Positions 37,360-47,294 are shown, counted from the first letter of the stretch. The stretch: DNA of 64,000 bases from Humidesulfovibrio sp. (GCF_031082295.1 NZ_JAVHLD010000001.1:186001-250000), one strand, 5' to 3'. Notes: generated by a model from the letters alone, not told the origin. Program-made: numbers and translations.

Positions 37360-38433
37360 ATGAGCCAGATCATCCAGCAGATTCTCGACGAGGCGGCGGA
37401 GGGCCGCAGGCTGACCCTGGACGAGGCCAGACTGCTTCAGCGCGAGGCCGGTCTGCACGACCTTGGCCATGCCGCCCACCGCGTGCGGTTGCGCAAGCAC
37501 CCGGAGCCGGTGGTCACCTACGTGGTGGACCGGAACATCAACTACAGCAACGTCTGCGTTTGCGCCTGCCGCTTCTGCGCCTACTTCCGAGCGCCCGGCA
37601 ACGACGAGTGCTTCGTGCTCAGCTTCGAGGAGATCGGCAAAAAGATCGAGGAGACCATCGCCCTGGGCGGCACCCAGATCCTCATGCAGGGCGGGCACCA
37701 CCCGGACCTGCCCCTGTCCTGGTACGAGGACATGCTGGCCCACATCAAAGCCAATTACGACATCCACGTGCATGCCTTCTCGCCCCCGGAGATCGTGCAC
37801 TTCGCCAAGATCTCCGGGCTCACCACGGCCCAGGTCATCGAACGCCTGAAGGCCGCCGGGCTCGACTCCATCCCGGGCGGCGGGGCTGAGATCCTCGTGG
37901 ACCGCGTGCGCGCGACCGTCTCGCCGAACAAATGCCCGGCAGGCCAGTGGCTGAGCGTCATGGAGGAGGCCCACAAGCAGGGGCTGCGCACCACCGCCAC
38001 CATGATGTTCGGACATGAGGAAACCGAGCTAGAGCGCCTGGAGCACCTGTTCGCCGTGCGCGACAGCCAGGACAGGACGGGGGGCTTCACGGCCTTCATT
38101 CCCTGGACCTTCCAGCCGGACAATACGAGCATCGAGGCCCGGCCCCTCAGCAGTCCGGAGTACCTGCGCATGCTGGCGCTCTCGCGCCTGGTGCTGGACA
38201 ACGTGGACAACGTGCAGGTGTCCTGGGTCACCATGGGACCGAAAATCGCCCAGCTGGCGCTCTACTTCGGCGGCAACGACTTCGGCTCCACCATGATCGA
38301 GGAGAACGTGGTGCGCGCCGCCGGAGTCAGCTTCCGGTTGTCGCAGCACGAGATCGACACCCTGGTGCGCGCCGCCGGGTTCGAACCGCGCCAGCGGCGC
38401 ATGGACTACCGGCTTGTGGAGGCGCAGGGCTGA
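37360..38433 (+). CDS. mqnC: Cyclic dehypoxanthinyl futalosine synthase, radical SAM
   Basis: MqnC cyclises dehypoxanthine futalosine. The 357-residue protein has the cluster motif CVCACRFC within YVVDRNINYSNV and the pattern LDSIPGGGAEILVDRVR. It is a paralogue of the preceding MqnE. ATG 37360, directly after the mqnE stop, was chosen over a longer upstream frame. The stop overlaps the mqnA start (TGATG). Confidence 0.95.
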   Translation: MSQIIQQILDEAAEGRRLTLDEARLLQREAGLHDLGHAAHRVRLRKHPEPVVTYVVDRNINYSNVCVCACRFCAYFRAPGNDECFVLSFEEIGKKIEETIALGGTQILMQGGHHPDLPLSWYEDMLAHIKANYDIHVHAFSPPEIVHFAKISGLTTAQVIERLKAAGLDSIPGGGAEILVDRVRATVSPNKCPAGQWLSVMEEAHKQGLRTTATMMFGHEETELERLEHLFAVRDSQDRTGGFTAFIPWTFQPDNTSIEARPLSSPEYLRMLALSRLVLDNVDNVQVSWVTMGPKIAQLALYFGGNDFGSTMIEENVVRAAGVSFRLSQHEIDTLVRAAGFEPRQRRMDYRLVEAQG

Positions 38434-39281
38434 TGCCGGAAAATGATCGCGCTCCGATCCGGCTTGGCCGCATCGGCTATCTGAACGTGCTGCCCCTGCA
38501 CTATCCCCTAGAGACCGGGGTGCTCAGCGGCAACTTCGAGCTTGTGTCCGGTCCGCCAGCGGAGCTCAACCAGCTCATGGACCAGGGCAGGCTGGACCTT
38601 TCTGGCTGCTCGTGCATCGAGTACGCACGGCACCCGGAGAAGTACTACATCGTGCCGGACCTGGCCATCGGCAGCCGGGGACCGGTGCAGAGCGTGCTGC
38701 TGCTCTGCCGCACCCGGCCTGAGGACCTGCACGGCAAGACCATTCTTGTCAGCGCCCAGACGCACACCTCCGCGGCGCTTGTAGACCTCTTGCTCAAACG
38801 CCACGTCGGGGTGGCCCCGCGCTACCAGACAGGCGACGCCACTGGGTTGCTGGCCGCAGGGGAACGGCCCGAGGCCATCCTGTGCATCGGGGATGAGGCG
38901 CTGAACCTGAGGAGGCATCCCGACTACCCAGGCCGCATGGACCTGGGTGACGCCTGGCGCCAGTGGACGGGCCAGCCGTTCATCTTCGGGCTGTGGATCG
39001 CGAACAGGGAGACTGTACGGGCGAGGCGAGGCGAGGTTCAGGCCGGCGCCAGGCTGCTCATCGAGGCCAAGCGCTGGGGACAGTCGAATCTGACGGAAAT
39101 CTCAGCGGTTGCAGCACAGAACAGCATCCTCACCGAGCAGGAGATGCGCTCCTACTTCGAGGGGCTGGTCTACGACTTGGGTGCGGAGGAACTGGCGGGG
39201 CTGAAGCTGTTTTACAAAATGCTCGCAGGGGCTCGCGTCATCGATGCAGCCCCGCCACTGGAGTTCCTGCCCCTTGACTGA
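38433..39281 (+). CDS. mqnA: Chorismate dehydratase
   Basis: MqnA dehydrates chorismate to 3-[(1-carboxyvinyl)oxy]benzoate, the entry step of the futalosine pathway. The 282-residue protein has a binding-protein-like fold, starts RLGRIGYLNVLPLHYPLE and contains DLSGCSCIEYARHPEKY. It is the last gene of the operon. With MqnC, D and E present, only the MqnB hydrolase or its nucleosidase substitute is missing from the window. Confidence 0.94.
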   Translation: MPENDRAPIRLGRIGYLNVLPLHYPLETGVLSGNFELVSGPPAELNQLMDQGRLDLSGCSCIEYARHPEKYYIVPDLAIGSRGPVQSVLLLCRTRPEDLHGKTILVSAQTHTSAALVDLLLKRHVGVAPRYQTGDATGLLAAGERPEAILCIGDEALNLRRHPDYPGRMDLGDAWRQWTGQPFIFGLWIANRETVRARRGEVQAGARLLIEAKRWGQSNLTEISAVAAQNSILTEQEMRSYFEGLVYDLGAEELAGLKLFYKMLAGARVIDAAPPLEFLPLD

Positions 39282-39292
39282 AATCGCTGGGC

Positions 39293-40189
39293 CTAGCCGC
39301 CAGCGGAATTCCGCACGTGCTCGATGAAGAGGTTTGCGGCAGGCAGGAGTTCGCGCCCCTGACGCTGGATGAGGTAGAAGGAACGCTCCAGAACCTGGGG
39401 CATGACCTCAAGCGCCACAAGCTCGCCGCGCTCAAGATATGGCTGGGCCGCCAGCCGCGAAACCACGCTCACACCAAGGCCCGCGCGGGAGCACTGCAAG
39501 GCGGCCTCGGTGCTTTCCACCCACAGAGAGACCTTGAGTTCGCCGATGGACATGCCTGCGCCCTTGAGCAGGGTCTCGAGGTAGCGCCGCGTGCCGGAAC
39601 CACGCTCGCGCAGGATCCACGGCCAGGGCCGAAGGTCCTTGAGGCTTTTGGGAGCTGGCCTGGCGGCAGCGATGTCGGCTGCTGCGACAAGCACAAGTTC
39701 ATCACGACGCAACGGGTAGAAGGCGATACCCTGCTGCTCCGGCTGGGAGCCGACGACGCCAAGCTCAAGGCGCCCCTGGCCGACCTGGCGGATGATGGAA
39801 TCCGTGTCGCCAATGGTCAAATGAACGCGCAGGGAGGGATACAAGGCGAGAAAAGTCTTGAGCAGGTTTGGCAGGATGTAATTGGCCGGGATGGTGCTGC
39901 CGCCCAAAAGCAGGTCGCCAACAACCATGTCACGCAACAATCCGATCTCCGAGTTGATGCGACCTACCTGCTGAAAGACCTGCTTCGCCCCTCTATAGAG
40001 AACCTCACCAGCTTGCGTTGGCAACACTGTACGTCCCAGACGATCAAACAAAGGGACTCCGAGTTCTTCTTCCAGGTTGGCGACATGAGCACTTATGGTC
40101 GGCTGGGAGAGCTGCAACTCCAAACCAGCCTTGGAGAAACTTTTAAGTTCATAGACCTTGCAAAAGGCCTCTAGCTTACGAAAGTCCAT
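39293..40189 (-). CDS. LysR-family transcriptional regulator
   Basis: The 298-residue protein has the LysR helix-turn-helix at the N-terminus (FCKVYELKSFSKAGLELQLSQPTISAHVANLEEELG) and an effector-binding domain resembling CysB/CysL-type regulators. It also resembles LysR proteins annotated near selenium genes in sulfate reducers, but I cannot prove that. ATG 40189, 6 nt from a GGAGG, is a better start than a TTG six bases upstream. It converges on mqnA with an 11-bp gap, so it need not control the menaquinone genes. Confidence 0.9.
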   Translation of the reverse strand: MDFRKLEAFCKVYELKSFSKAGLELQLSQPTISAHVANLEEELGVPLFDRLGRTVLPTQAGEVLYRGAKQVFQQVGRINSEIGLLRDMVVGDLLLGGSTIPANYILPNLLKTFLALYPSLRVHLTIGDTDSIIRQVGQGRLELGVVGSQPEQQGIAFYPLRRDELVLVAAADIAAARPAPKSLKDLRPWPWILRERGSGTRRYLETLLKGAGMSIGELKVSLWVESTEAALQCSRAGLGVSVVSRLAAQPYLERGELVALEVMPQVLERSFYLIQRQGRELLPAANLFIEHVRNSAGG

Positions 40190-40243
40190 TGACAACCTCC
40201 GATGTTTGGAGTGTCATACATTGGTCATCCCGATAGCGCAAGC

Positions 40244-40271
40244 AAAAAAAGAGGGTGGACAAGCCACCCTC
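40244..40271 (-). terminator. Intrinsic terminator of the ribosomal protein operon
   Basis: On the minus strand, stem GAGGGTGG, loop CTTGT and stem CCACCCTC are followed by seven T residues, a textbook rho-independent terminator 22 bp after rplQ. It also insulates the lysR promoter just downstream. Confidence 0.92.
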
Positions 40272-40293
40272 TCGATTACTCATAGATATAGCT

Positions 40294-40848
40294 CTATTCA
40301 GCTGCGGGCTCTTTCTTTGCCTTGGGGGTCTTTGCCTTGGGAGCAGCCTTTTCACCTTCTGCCTTGGGGGCTTTGGGGGTCTTGGGCTTTGCAACCTTGG
40401 CAGGCTTCTCAGCCTTTTCCTCGGCCTTGTCCTCGCTCTTGGCAGCAGCCTTCGGCGCTTCCACAGCGGGTTCTTCAACCTTCTTTTCAGCCAGCTTGGT
40501 CAACTCGAAGATGACCATGGGAGCGGCATCGCCAGGACGCACAGTGGAGAGCTTCACGATGCGGGTGTATCCACCCTGACCGCCAGCGTAGCGCGGTCCG
40601 ACGTTGTCGAACAGGTGCTGCACCAGCTTGTGGTTGCCAAGAATTTTGAAGGCCTGGCGACGAGCCGGGAGGTCGTTCTTCAGGGCCAGAGTGATCAGCC
40701 CATCTACCACGCCGCGAAGCTCCTTGGCCTTGGCCTCGGTCGTGCGGATGGTTTCGTGAGCCATGACGGCACGCGCCATGTTCTTGAACATGGCCTTACG
40801 GTGCGAGCTGTTCCGGTTCAGCTTTCTTCCGGACTTATTATGCCTCAT
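40294..40848 (-). CDS. rplQ: 50S ribosomal protein L17 with long Lys/Ala/Pro tail
   Basis: L17 sits near the peptide exit side of the large subunit. The 184-residue protein has a normal L17 core ([20 protein letters not shown] to about residue 118) and then some 65 residues of low-complexity Lys/Ala/Pro/Glu, rich in KTPKA-like repeats. Most L17 proteins stop near 120-130 residues. It overlaps the rpoA end by 11 bp and is the last gene of the block. Confidence 0.96.
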   Translation of the reverse strand: MRHNKSGRKLNRNSSHRKAMFKNMARAVMAHETIRTTEAKAKELRGVVDGLITLALKNDLPARRQAFKILGNHKLVQHLFDNVGPRYAGGQGGYTRIVKLSTVRPGDAAPMVIFELTKLAEKKVEEPAVEAPKAAAKSEDKAEEKAEKPAKVAKPKTPKAPKAEGEKAAPKAKTPKAKKEPAAE

Positions 40849-41878
40849 TTCTGTCTTTCCTCTTGAGCAATTCCTGGAATTTCTTCTCGGAGGTCTCGTC
40901 GGTCATGCCGAAGCGCAGGTCCATGCTTTCGAGCACACGACGGATCTCGTCCAGGGACTTGCGGCCAAAGTTCTTGGTCTTGAGCATGGCGTTCTCTGTG
41001 CGCTGAACCAGTTCGCCAACGTATGCGATGTTGGCGGCCTTAAGGCAATTGGTGGCGCGCACAGAGAGCTCAAGCTCGTCAATGCTCTTAAGCAGGTTCG
41101 GGTTAAGATCAAGATCGTTATCGGCGCTCTTTTTCTTATCCGAAGAAGTCTCATCGAAGTTGATGAAGACGGAGAGCTGATCCTTGAGGATCTTCGCGCT
41201 GTATGCCACGGCGTCCTCGGGGGACAGCGAGCCGTCAGTCCACACTTCGAGCAGAAGCTTGTCGTAGTTGGTCATCTGGCCGACGCGAGCCTGCTCCACC
41301 ATGTAGGCAACTTTCCGCACTGGCGAAAAACTGGCGTCCAGGGTGATGAGACCAATCTCGTCGTCCAGGCCCTCGTGCATCTCGGAGGGCACATAGCCCT
41401 TGCCCATACGGATCTCAAGTTCCATGCGGAACTCGCGGTCCTCGGACAGGGTGGCGATGTGCTGCTCAGGGTTGAGCACGCGGACGTTCTGGTTCTCCTT
41501 GATATTTCCAGCCGTCACCGGCCCCTTCTTCTTGGCCTCGAGGACAAGCTTCTGGGGTTCGACGCTGGTCATGGCCAAGCGAACCTGCTTCAAGTTGAGG
41601 ACGATCTCGGTGACGTCCTCAAGCACACCTTTGACGGTGGTAAACTCGTGCTGCACTCCTTCGATCTGGGCGGCGACGATAGCCGCGCCCTGGAGGGAGG
41701 ACAGGAGCACCCGGCGCAAGGAGTTGCCAATGGTGGTGGCAAATCCGCGCTCCAGGGGCTCACACACAAACTTACCATACATCTCGGTGGACTTGGGGTC
41801 GCGCGCGAGCTGTTCCGGCTTTACCAGCTCGGACCAGTTGCGTGTGTTGATAAGCTTGTCGCCGTTTTGAATAAGCAT
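40838..41878 (-). CDS. rpoA: RNA polymerase alpha subunit
   Basis: The protein has 346 residues. The N-terminal domain drives assembly ([22 protein letters not shown]), and the C-terminal domain contacts UP elements and activators ([31 protein letters not shown]). A short linker rich in Asp and Lys joins them near residue 245. It lies 12 bp after rpsD. Confidence 0.97.
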   Translation of the reverse strand: MLIQNGDKLINTRNWSELVKPEQLARDPKSTEMYGKFVCEPLERGFATTIGNSLRRVLLSSLQGAAIVAAQIEGVQHEFTTVKGVLEDVTEIVLNLKQVRLAMTSVEPQKLVLEAKKKGPVTAGNIKENQNVRVLNPEQHIATLSEDREFRMELEIRMGKGYVPSEMHEGLDDEIGLITLDASFSPVRKVAYMVEQARVGQMTNYDKLLLEVWTDGSLSPEDAVAYSAKILKDQLSVFINFDETSSDKKKSADNDLDLNPNLLKSIDELELSVRATNCLKAANIAYVGELVQRTENAMLKTKNFGRKSLDEIRRVLESMDLRFGMTDETSEKKFQELLKRKDRNEA

Positions 41879-41890
41879 GCTTACCCCTGC

Positions 41891-42517
41891 TTATTTGGAG
41901 TACAGTTCGACGATGAGCTGCTCGTTGATCGGGAACTGGATATCCTCACGGGTCGGCAGCGCCTTTACCACGCCCTTGAAGGCTGCGCCATCGCTTTCGA
42001 GCCAGGAAGGGCATCCGCGACGAGCAACAACCTGCTGGGCCTCGGTAATGACAGGAACCTTGCGGCTCTTTTCACGCACCTCGATGACGTCGCTCGGGCG
42101 CACCATCAGGGACGGGATATTGACCTTTCGGCCATTGAGCACGAACAGGCCGTGACGCACCATCTGGCGGGCCTGATCCCGGGAATTGGCAAAGCCAAGG
42201 CGATAGACGACATTGTCGAGGCGGCGCTCAAGGAGAATGAGCAGGTTGGCGCCAGTGACGCCTTTCTGCGCTTCAGCACGCTCGAAGTAGTTGCGGAACT
42301 GGCCTTCGAGAATGCCGTACATGCGGCGCACGCGCTGCTTTTCACGCAGCTGAACGGCGTAGTCGGTGAGCTTCTTGCGAAGCTTGCCGGCAAAACCAGG
42401 AGCGTACGGACGGCGCTCATAGGCGCACTTATCCGTGAAGCAACGGTCGCCCTTGAGGAAAAGCTTCTGGCCTTCGCGGCGGCAGAGCCTGCATTTCGCT
42501 TCGGTGTAACGAGCCAA
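41891..42517 (-). CDS. rpsD: 30S ribosomal protein S4, zinc-binding type, TTG start
   Basis: The 208-residue protein has an N-terminal zinc motif with four Cys (CRLC, then CFTDKC) and a C-terminal S4 RNA-binding domain. S4 nucleates 30S assembly. The start codon is TTG, with GGAGG well placed upstream. Confidence 0.96.
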   Translation of the reverse strand: MARYTEAKCRLCRREGQKLFLKGDRCFTDKCAYERRPYAPGFAGKLRKKLTDYAVQLREKQRVRRMYGILEGQFRNYFERAEAQKGVTGANLLILLERRLDNVVYRLGFANSRDQARQMVRHGLFVLNGRKVNIPSLMVRPSDVIEVREKSRKVPVITEAQQVVARRGCPSWLESDGAAFKGVVKALPTREDIQFPINEQLIVELYSK

Positions 42518-42535
42518 GTTGATTCCTCCTTGATC

Positions 42536-42922
42536 TTAGACGCGACGGCGTTTGGGAGGCCGGCAGCCGTTATGCGGAATGGGGGTCACGTCGCGGATGA
42601 AGCTCACTTTCATTCCAACGTTGTTGATGGCGCGCATGGCAGCCTCGCGACCGGAGCCGGGTCCCTTGACGAAGATGCCGACAAGACGCATTCCGCAATC
42701 CTGCGCCTTGCGGGCGGCAGTTTCAGCGGCGATCTGTGCGGCAAAGGGCGTGCTTTTGCGGGAGCCCTTAAAGGAAGCGCCAGCGCTAGCGCAGCTCACC
42801 ACATTCCCCTTCAGGTCAGTGAAGGAAATAATGGTGTTGTTGAAGCTGGCATGCACGTGGACCAAGCCCACCGGAATGCTCTTCTTCTCTTTCTTTTTCC
42901 CAGTGCGACGGGGTTTAGCCAT
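42536..42922 (-). CDS. rpsK: 30S ribosomal protein S11
   Basis: The 128-residue platform protein has the family pattern [26 protein letters not shown] and ends PPKRRRV. It follows rpsM after an unusually wide 108-bp gap that holds a hairpin. Confidence 0.96.
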   Translation of the reverse strand: MAKPRRTGKKKEKKSIPVGLVHVHASFNNTIISFTDLKGNVVSCASAGASFKGSRKSTPFAAQIAAETAARKAQDCGMRLVGIFVKGPGSGREAAMRAINNVGMKVSFIRDVTPIPHNGCRPPKRRRV

Positions 42923-42974
42923 GTCTGTCCTCGCTTCGCCCGGAGGCGATTATGTGCTTCTTTCAGGAAATGCC

Positions 42975-43003
42975 GATGCGCCATGATCGCTCATGGCGTC
43001 ATC
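42975..43003 (-). promoter_or_regulatory. Strong hairpin between rpsM and rpsK
   Basis: GATGCGCCATGA (42975-42986) and TCATGGCGTCATC (42991-43003) pair along 12 bp with one bulge around a TCGC loop. It sits in the longest untranslated gap of this part of the operon and has no T-run. It may be an mRNA processing or ribosomal-protein-binding structure, for example for S4. Confidence 0.5.
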
Positions 43004-43030
43004 CGGCGTAGTCCGAGCCTTAAGCCGTGA

Positions 43031-43408
43031 CTACTTGGTGGGCTTTTTCTTGCCCATCACGGTGCGCCGCGGCCCCTTGCGGGTGCGGGCATTGGTGTGG
43101 CTGCGCTGTCCGCGGACCGGCAGGCCCTTGCGGTGACGCAGGCCACGGTAGCAGCCAATGTCCATGAGGCGCTTGATGTTCTGCGTCACATCACGGCGCA
43201 GGTCACCTTCGACCTTGTGGTTGGCCTCGATCTCAACACGAATGAGGTTCACGTCCTCATTGGAGAGATTGTCGGTATTTTTGGTCCAATCGATCCCGAC
43301 AGTGTCAAGGATCTTAAGCGCCGTCGTATGGCCAATGCCATAGATGTACGTCAGCGCGATGTCCAGCCGCTTGTTTCTGGGCAGATCAACGCCAGCAATG
43401 CGAGCCAC
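43031..43408 (-). CDS. rpsM: 30S ribosomal protein S13
   Basis: The 125-residue head protein contacts the large subunit and P-site tRNA. It starts [21 protein letters not shown] and has a basic tail with [21 protein letters not shown]. The start is GTG with GAGAGGGG upstream. It follows rpmJ by 15 bp. Confidence 0.96.
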   Translation of the reverse strand: MARIAGVDLPRNKRLDIALTYIYGIGHTTALKILDTVGIDWTKNTDNLSNEDVNLIRVEIEANHKVEGDLRRDVTQNIKRLMDIGCYRGLRHRKGLPVRGQRSHTNARTRKGPRRTVMGKKKPTK

Positions 43409-43423
43409 TCTCGTACCCCTCTC

Positions 43424-43537
43424 TTAACCCTGACGCTGCTTATGACGGGGATCTTCACAGATAACCCGCAAAACGCCGCGCCGACGGATGATTTTGCACT
43501 TGGGACACATCTTCTTTACCGAAGGCCGAACTTTCAT
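43424..43537 (-). CDS. rpmJ: 50S ribosomal protein L36, zinc type
   Basis: This 37-residue gene was found by reading the gap between map and rpsM. It starts [15 protein letters not shown] and ends DPRHKQRQG. The zinc ligands Cys11, Cys14, Cys27 and a His make it the C+ form. infA, which usually lies between map and rpmJ, is absent. Confidence 0.95.
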   Translation of the reverse strand: MKVRPSVKKMCPKCKIIRRRGVLRVICEDPRHKQRQG

Positions 43538-43673
43538 GCCCTACTCCACTTTGCTTGGCACCTAAGAACCAGCGCCATTCTTCAGCATTATGCCAGGCCT
43601 TGGGCCAAGCGTTTTACACACAAACTTGAGACGGAGGAAAATATATGCCTTATCAAGGAAAGGCAAGCTTTTT

Positions 43674-44444
43674 CTAACCACTCACAGTCAGAATAATCGG
43701 TCCTTCCGTCGTCACCGCCACAGTATGCTCAAAATGAGCTGCCAATTTGCGGTCCTTGGTCACTGCTGTCCAGCGATCCTCAAGAACCTCAACGTCGAAG
43801 CTGCCCTCAGTGACCATGGGTTCAATGGCCAAAACCATTCCAGGCTTAAGAGTGACCCCTGAAAGCCCCCTGGGCACGAAATTCGGAATTTCCGGTTTCT
43901 CGTGCAGTTTCACTCCAATTCCATGCCCCACAAAACGCCGAACAACACCGAATCCGGCACCCTCAACACAATCCTGAACAGCTGCGCTGATGTTATAGAG
44001 GTTGTTGCCGCTCAAGGCTTGGGCAATACCCAACTCAAGAGACTCGCTAGTCACATCCATGAGTCGGCGAGCAACAGGACTGACTTCGCCAACAGCGAAT
44101 GTGCGTGCGGAGTCTCCATGAAACCCGGCAGCTATTACCCCCATGTCTATGCTCACGATGTCACCTTCCTTCAGGATGTGCTCCCTGGAAGGAAAACCGT
44201 GCACAATGACCTCATTCACTGAGCAACAGATCGCGAAGGGAAACCCAAGATACCCTAAAAATGCCGGGCGAACCTTGAATTGATCGCACATCTTGCGGGC
44301 AATGTCTTCAAAGAGCATGGTCGGCACGCCTGGTTTAACAGCCTGGCCGATTTCGTCCAAAATCAGGGAGACGATGCGACCGGCCTCACGCATGAGACCG
44401 ATCTCCTTCTCGTTCTTGAGAAAGATCCCTCTGGCTTTTTTCAA
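43674..44444 (-). CDS. map: Methionine aminopeptidase type I, TTG start
   Basis: Map removes the initiator Met from nascent proteins. The 256-residue protein has the metal-binding pattern in DIVSIDMGVIAAGFHGDSARTF, VGHGIG and IEPMV. It starts at TTG 44444, 4 bp after the secY stop, because the open frame contains no ATG before the conserved KNEKEIGLMREAG; GGCAGGT lies upstream. The 136-bp interval down to rpmJ contains no gene. Confidence 0.93.
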   Translation of the reverse strand: MKKARGIFLKNEKEIGLMREAGRIVSLILDEIGQAVKPGVPTMLFEDIARKMCDQFKVRPAFLGYLGFPFAICCSVNEVIVHGFPSREHILKEGDIVSIDMGVIAAGFHGDSARTFAVGEVSPVARRLMDVTSESLELGIAQALSGNNLYNISAAVQDCVEGAGFGVVRRFVGHGIGVKLHEKPEIPNFVPRGLSGVTLKPGMVLAIEPMVTEGSFDVEVLEDRWTAVTKDRKLAAHFEHTVAVTTEGPIILTVSG

Positions 44445-44448
44445 GCCG

Positions 44449-45762
44449 CTACCTGCCCTTGGCACGGGCCTTGTTGCCCATGAGACCTTCATACTGACGG
44501 GATATCAGGTAGGACTCGATCTTCCCCATAAAGTCCATGGCAACGCCAACCACGATAAGCAGGCTGGTACCGCCAAAATAGAAAGGTATGTTGAACTGGC
44601 TGATGAGCATCATCGGCAGCACGCAGATGAGAGACATGTAGAGCGCTCCCCACAACGTGATGCGCGCCAGAACACGGTCAATGTATTCACGGGTTTTGGC
44701 CCCAGGACGAATTCCCGGTATGAAGCCACCCTGCTTCTGAATATTCTCGCTGATACCCTTGGGGTCAAAGAGAATTGCGGTGTAGAAGTAAGAGAAGAAC
44801 AGGATAAGCCCGATGAAAGCCACATTGTAGATGACAGACGAGGGGCTCATGTACTGGGATATGTTCTGCAACCACTCGACACTGGAGAAATTCGCCAAGG
44901 TCGCAGGGAAGAGCAGGATGCTCGATGCGAAAATGGGAGGAATGACGCCAGCGGTGTTGATACGCAGAGGCAGATGCGTGGTCTGTCCACCGACCATCTT
45001 CCGACCGAGCATGCGCTTGGCATAGTGGATGGGGATGCGGCGCTGGCCACGCTCAACAAAGACGATGAAGGCAAGGGTGGCGGCCATGAGCACACCGATG
45101 AGCAGCAGGATGATGAGCGAAAGCTCGCCAGCCGTCATCAGGCGCACTGTGTTCATCACAGCCGAGGGAAGCCCGGCCACAATGCCCGCGAAGATGATCA
45201 TGGAGATGCCGTTGCCGATGCCCTTCTCGGTCATCTGCTCGCCAAGCCACATGAGAAAGACGGTACCGGCTGTAAGGGTGATCATCGTCACCAAGCGGAA
45301 GCCCCAGCCAGAGAACAGCACAAGGGACGCGCCAGTCGGGCTGGACATGCTCTCAAGGCCAACGGCGACGCCGAGTCCCTGAACACACGTGATGAGGACC
45401 GTCCCATAACGGGTGTACTGGGTGATCTTCTTGCGCCCCTCGGCGCCATCATCCTTGCTCAAACGCTTCAATTCGGGGCTGACCACGGACAGAAGCTGCA
45501 GGATGATGGAGGCCGAGATGTAGGGCATGATGCCCAGTGCGAAAATGGACAGTTTCTTCAAGCCGCCGCCGGAGAACATATCGAACAGGCCGAACAGGGT
45601 GTTCGAGGCGCTGTTGAAGAATTCCGTCAGCGCGTGGCTGTCCACGCCCGGCACCGGGATGTGAATCCCGAGGCGGTAAACGGCCAGAAGAACGAAGGTC
45701 CAGATGAGCTTCTTCTTCAGCTCAGGCAGTCGGGCGAGATTTTCAACACCGGAGAGTGCCAC
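44449..45762 (-). CDS. secY: Preprotein translocase subunit SecY, GTG start
   Basis: SecY is the channel of the Sec translocon. The 437-residue protein has ten helices; it starts ALSGVENLARLPELKKKLIW, carries helix 2 motifs near SIFALGIMPYISASII and ends in a basic tail. GTG 45762 is preceded by AAGGA and follows rplO by 5 bp. Confidence 0.96.
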   Translation of the reverse strand: MALSGVENLARLPELKKKLIWTFVLLAVYRLGIHIPVPGVDSHALTEFFNSASNTLFGLFDMFSGGGLKKLSIFALGIMPYISASIILQLLSVVSPELKRLSKDDGAEGRKKITQYTRYGTVLITCVQGLGVAVGLESMSSPTGASLVLFSGWGFRLVTMITLTAGTVFLMWLGEQMTEKGIGNGISMIIFAGIVAGLPSAVMNTVRLMTAGELSLIILLLIGVLMAATLAFIVFVERGQRRIPIHYAKRMLGRKMVGGQTTHLPLRINTAGVIPPIFASSILLFPATLANFSSVEWLQNISQYMSPSSVIYNVAFIGLILFFSYFYTAILFDPKGISENIQKQGGFIPGIRPGAKTREYIDRVLARITLWGALYMSLICVLPMMLISQFNIPFYFGGTSLLIVVGVAMDFMGKIESYLISRQYEGLMGNKARAKGR

Positions 45763-45767
45763 AGATA

Positions 45768-46214
45768 CTATCCTTCCAGAGCTTTGACGGTTCCGCCAGC
45801 CTTGGTGATCTTCTCCGCGGCAGCAGCGCTGAAGCGGTGGGCCTCGATGGACACCTTGACGGTGACATCGCCACGGGAAAGGACCTTCAGCGGCATGCCG
45901 CCCTTGCACAGGCCACGGGCGTACACGGCTTCCATGGTGATCTCTTCGACACCGGGGAAGGCAGCCAGAAGCTGGTCAAGGTTGATGGCCTCATAAACGA
46001 CGCGGTGCGGGTTCTTGAAGCCACGCTTGGGCAGACGGCGGGCCAGAGGCATCTGACCGCCTTCGAACCAAGCCGGACGACCACCGCCGGAGCGGGAGTT
46101 CTGGCCCTTGTTGCCGCGCCCGGAGGTGCAGCCGGAGCCGGAGCCGGGACCGCGACCAACGCGCTTGCGCTGGGCGTACTCTTCCGGGAAGGGATACAGT
46201 TCGTGCAGTCTCAT
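45768..46214 (-). CDS. rplO: 50S ribosomal protein L15
   Basis: The 148-residue protein has the Gly/Arg-rich N-terminal stretch typical of L15 (RKRVGRGPGSGSGCTSGRGNKGQ). Its ATG overlaps the stop of rpmD (ATGA). Confidence 0.96.
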   Translation of the reverse strand: MRLHELYPFPEEYAQRKRVGRGPGSGSGCTSGRGNKGQNSRSGGGRPAWFEGGQMPLARRLPKRGFKNPHRVVYEAINLDQLLAAFPGVEEITMEAVYARGLCKGGMPLKVLSRGDVTVKVSIEAHRFSAAAAEKITKAGGTVKALEG

Positions 46215-46384
46215 GACTTGGTGACCTCAATCAGGTGATTCACTTTCGCGATCATGCCCGCGACGGCGGGAGCTTCCTCAAAAGACTTTTCCTGCCGGAT
46301 GCGCTTGAGGCCCAGCGCGTCCAGAGTCTGGCGCTGTTTGGGCGTACAACCGATGCGGCTGCGGACGAGTTTAATCTTGTACAC
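46211..46384 (-). CDS. rpmD: 50S ribosomal protein L30, GTG start
   Basis: This 57-residue gene was found by reading the gap between rpsE and rplO. The sequence runs from YKIKLVRSRIGCTPKQRQTL to HLIEVTKS. GTG 46384 has GAGG upstream. The length is that of bacterial L30. Confidence 0.93.
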   Translation of the reverse strand: MYKIKLVRSRIGCTPKQRQTLDALGLKRIRQEKSFEEAPAVAGMIAKVNHLIEVTKS

Positions 46385-46416
46385 GGTGGACCTCGCTTAT
46401 CAGACCCGGGAAGGGT

Positions 46417-46908
46417 CTACTTCCTGGGGGTGGAAACCGTCTTGCCGCGCACGTCGGAAACGCTTTCTGCGCTGCGCAGGGCGGCCAGGCCACACATGGT
46501 GGCACGCAAGACGTTGTGCGGATTGCTGGTGCCGATGGCCTTGGTCAGGATGTCGTGGACGCCCACGGCCTCCATGACCGCACGCACCGGGCCGCCGGCA
46601 ATGATGCCGGTACCACGGCTGGCGGGCTTCAGCATGACGCGACCGGCGCCGAAGCGTCCCAGGACCTCGTAAGGCAGGGTTCCGTCCAGCACGGGAACGG
46701 TGATCATGTCCTTGCGGGCGCGATCCGTCGCCTTGCGAATGGCCTCGGGCACTTCGTTGGCCTTGCCCAGGCCGAAGCCGACCTTGCCCTGACCGTCGCC
46801 GACGACGACCAGGCAGCTGAAGCTGAACCTGCGGCCGCCCTTGACGACTTTGGCAACGCGGTTGAGATAAACGATCTTCTCGATGAAGCCGGAATCATTC
46901 TGTTCCAT
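46417..46908 (-). CDS. rpsE: 30S ribosomal protein S5
   Basis: The 163-residue protein is involved in decoding accuracy and 30S assembly. It has the N-terminal S5 domain ([22 protein letters not shown]) and the C-terminal fold ([21 protein letters not shown]). ATG 46908 was chosen because AGGGGTGGG lies just upstream and homologues start MEQN; a GTG at 46920 is the alternative. Confidence 0.95.
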   Translation of the reverse strand: MEQNDSGFIEKIVYLNRVAKVVKGGRRFSFSCLVVVGDGQGKVGFGLGKANEVPEAIRKATDRARKDMITVPVLDGTLPYEVLGRFGAGRVMLKPASRGTGIIAGGPVRAVMEAVGVHDILTKAIGTSNPHNVLRATMCGLAALRSAESVSDVRGKTVSTPRK

Positions 46909-46922
46909 TTTTAGACCCACCC

Positions 46923-47282
46923 CTAGAATTTGAGGCCGCCCTCGCGGGCGCCATCGGCAAGGGCCTTGATTCGGCCGTGGTAAAGGTACCCGTTGCGATC
47001 AAAGACGCAGGCTTCGATATTCTTGGCCTTGGCCTTCTCCGCTATGTCCTTGCCCACACTGGCGGCGCCCTCGCGGTTGGCCCGGGCGGCACTGCCAGCG
47101 CGGGTCATGGTCAGCGTGGAAGAGCTGACAAGGGTGCAGCCGGTCTCGTCGTCCACGAGCTGGGCGTAAATGTGCACGTTGGAGCGGAACACCACAAGCC
47201 TGGGCTTGCTCTCGGTTCCGTTCACCTTCTTGCGGATGCGCAGCTTCCTGCGATGCCGCGCTTGTTCTTTGGTCATCTTCAT
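46923..47282 (-). CDS. rplR: 50S ribosomal protein L18
   Basis: The 119-residue protein binds 5S rRNA. It has a basic N-terminus ([16 protein letters not shown]) and core [19 protein letters not shown]. It lies 12 bp after rplF and 15 bp before rpsE. Confidence 0.96.
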   Translation of the reverse strand: MKMTKEQARHRRKLRIRKKVNGTESKPRLVVFRSNVHIYAQLVDDETGCTLVSSSTLTMTRAGSAARANREGAASVGKDIAEKAKAKNIEACVFDRNGYLYHGRIKALADGAREGGLKF

Positions 47283-47294
47283 CGCCGCACTCCG

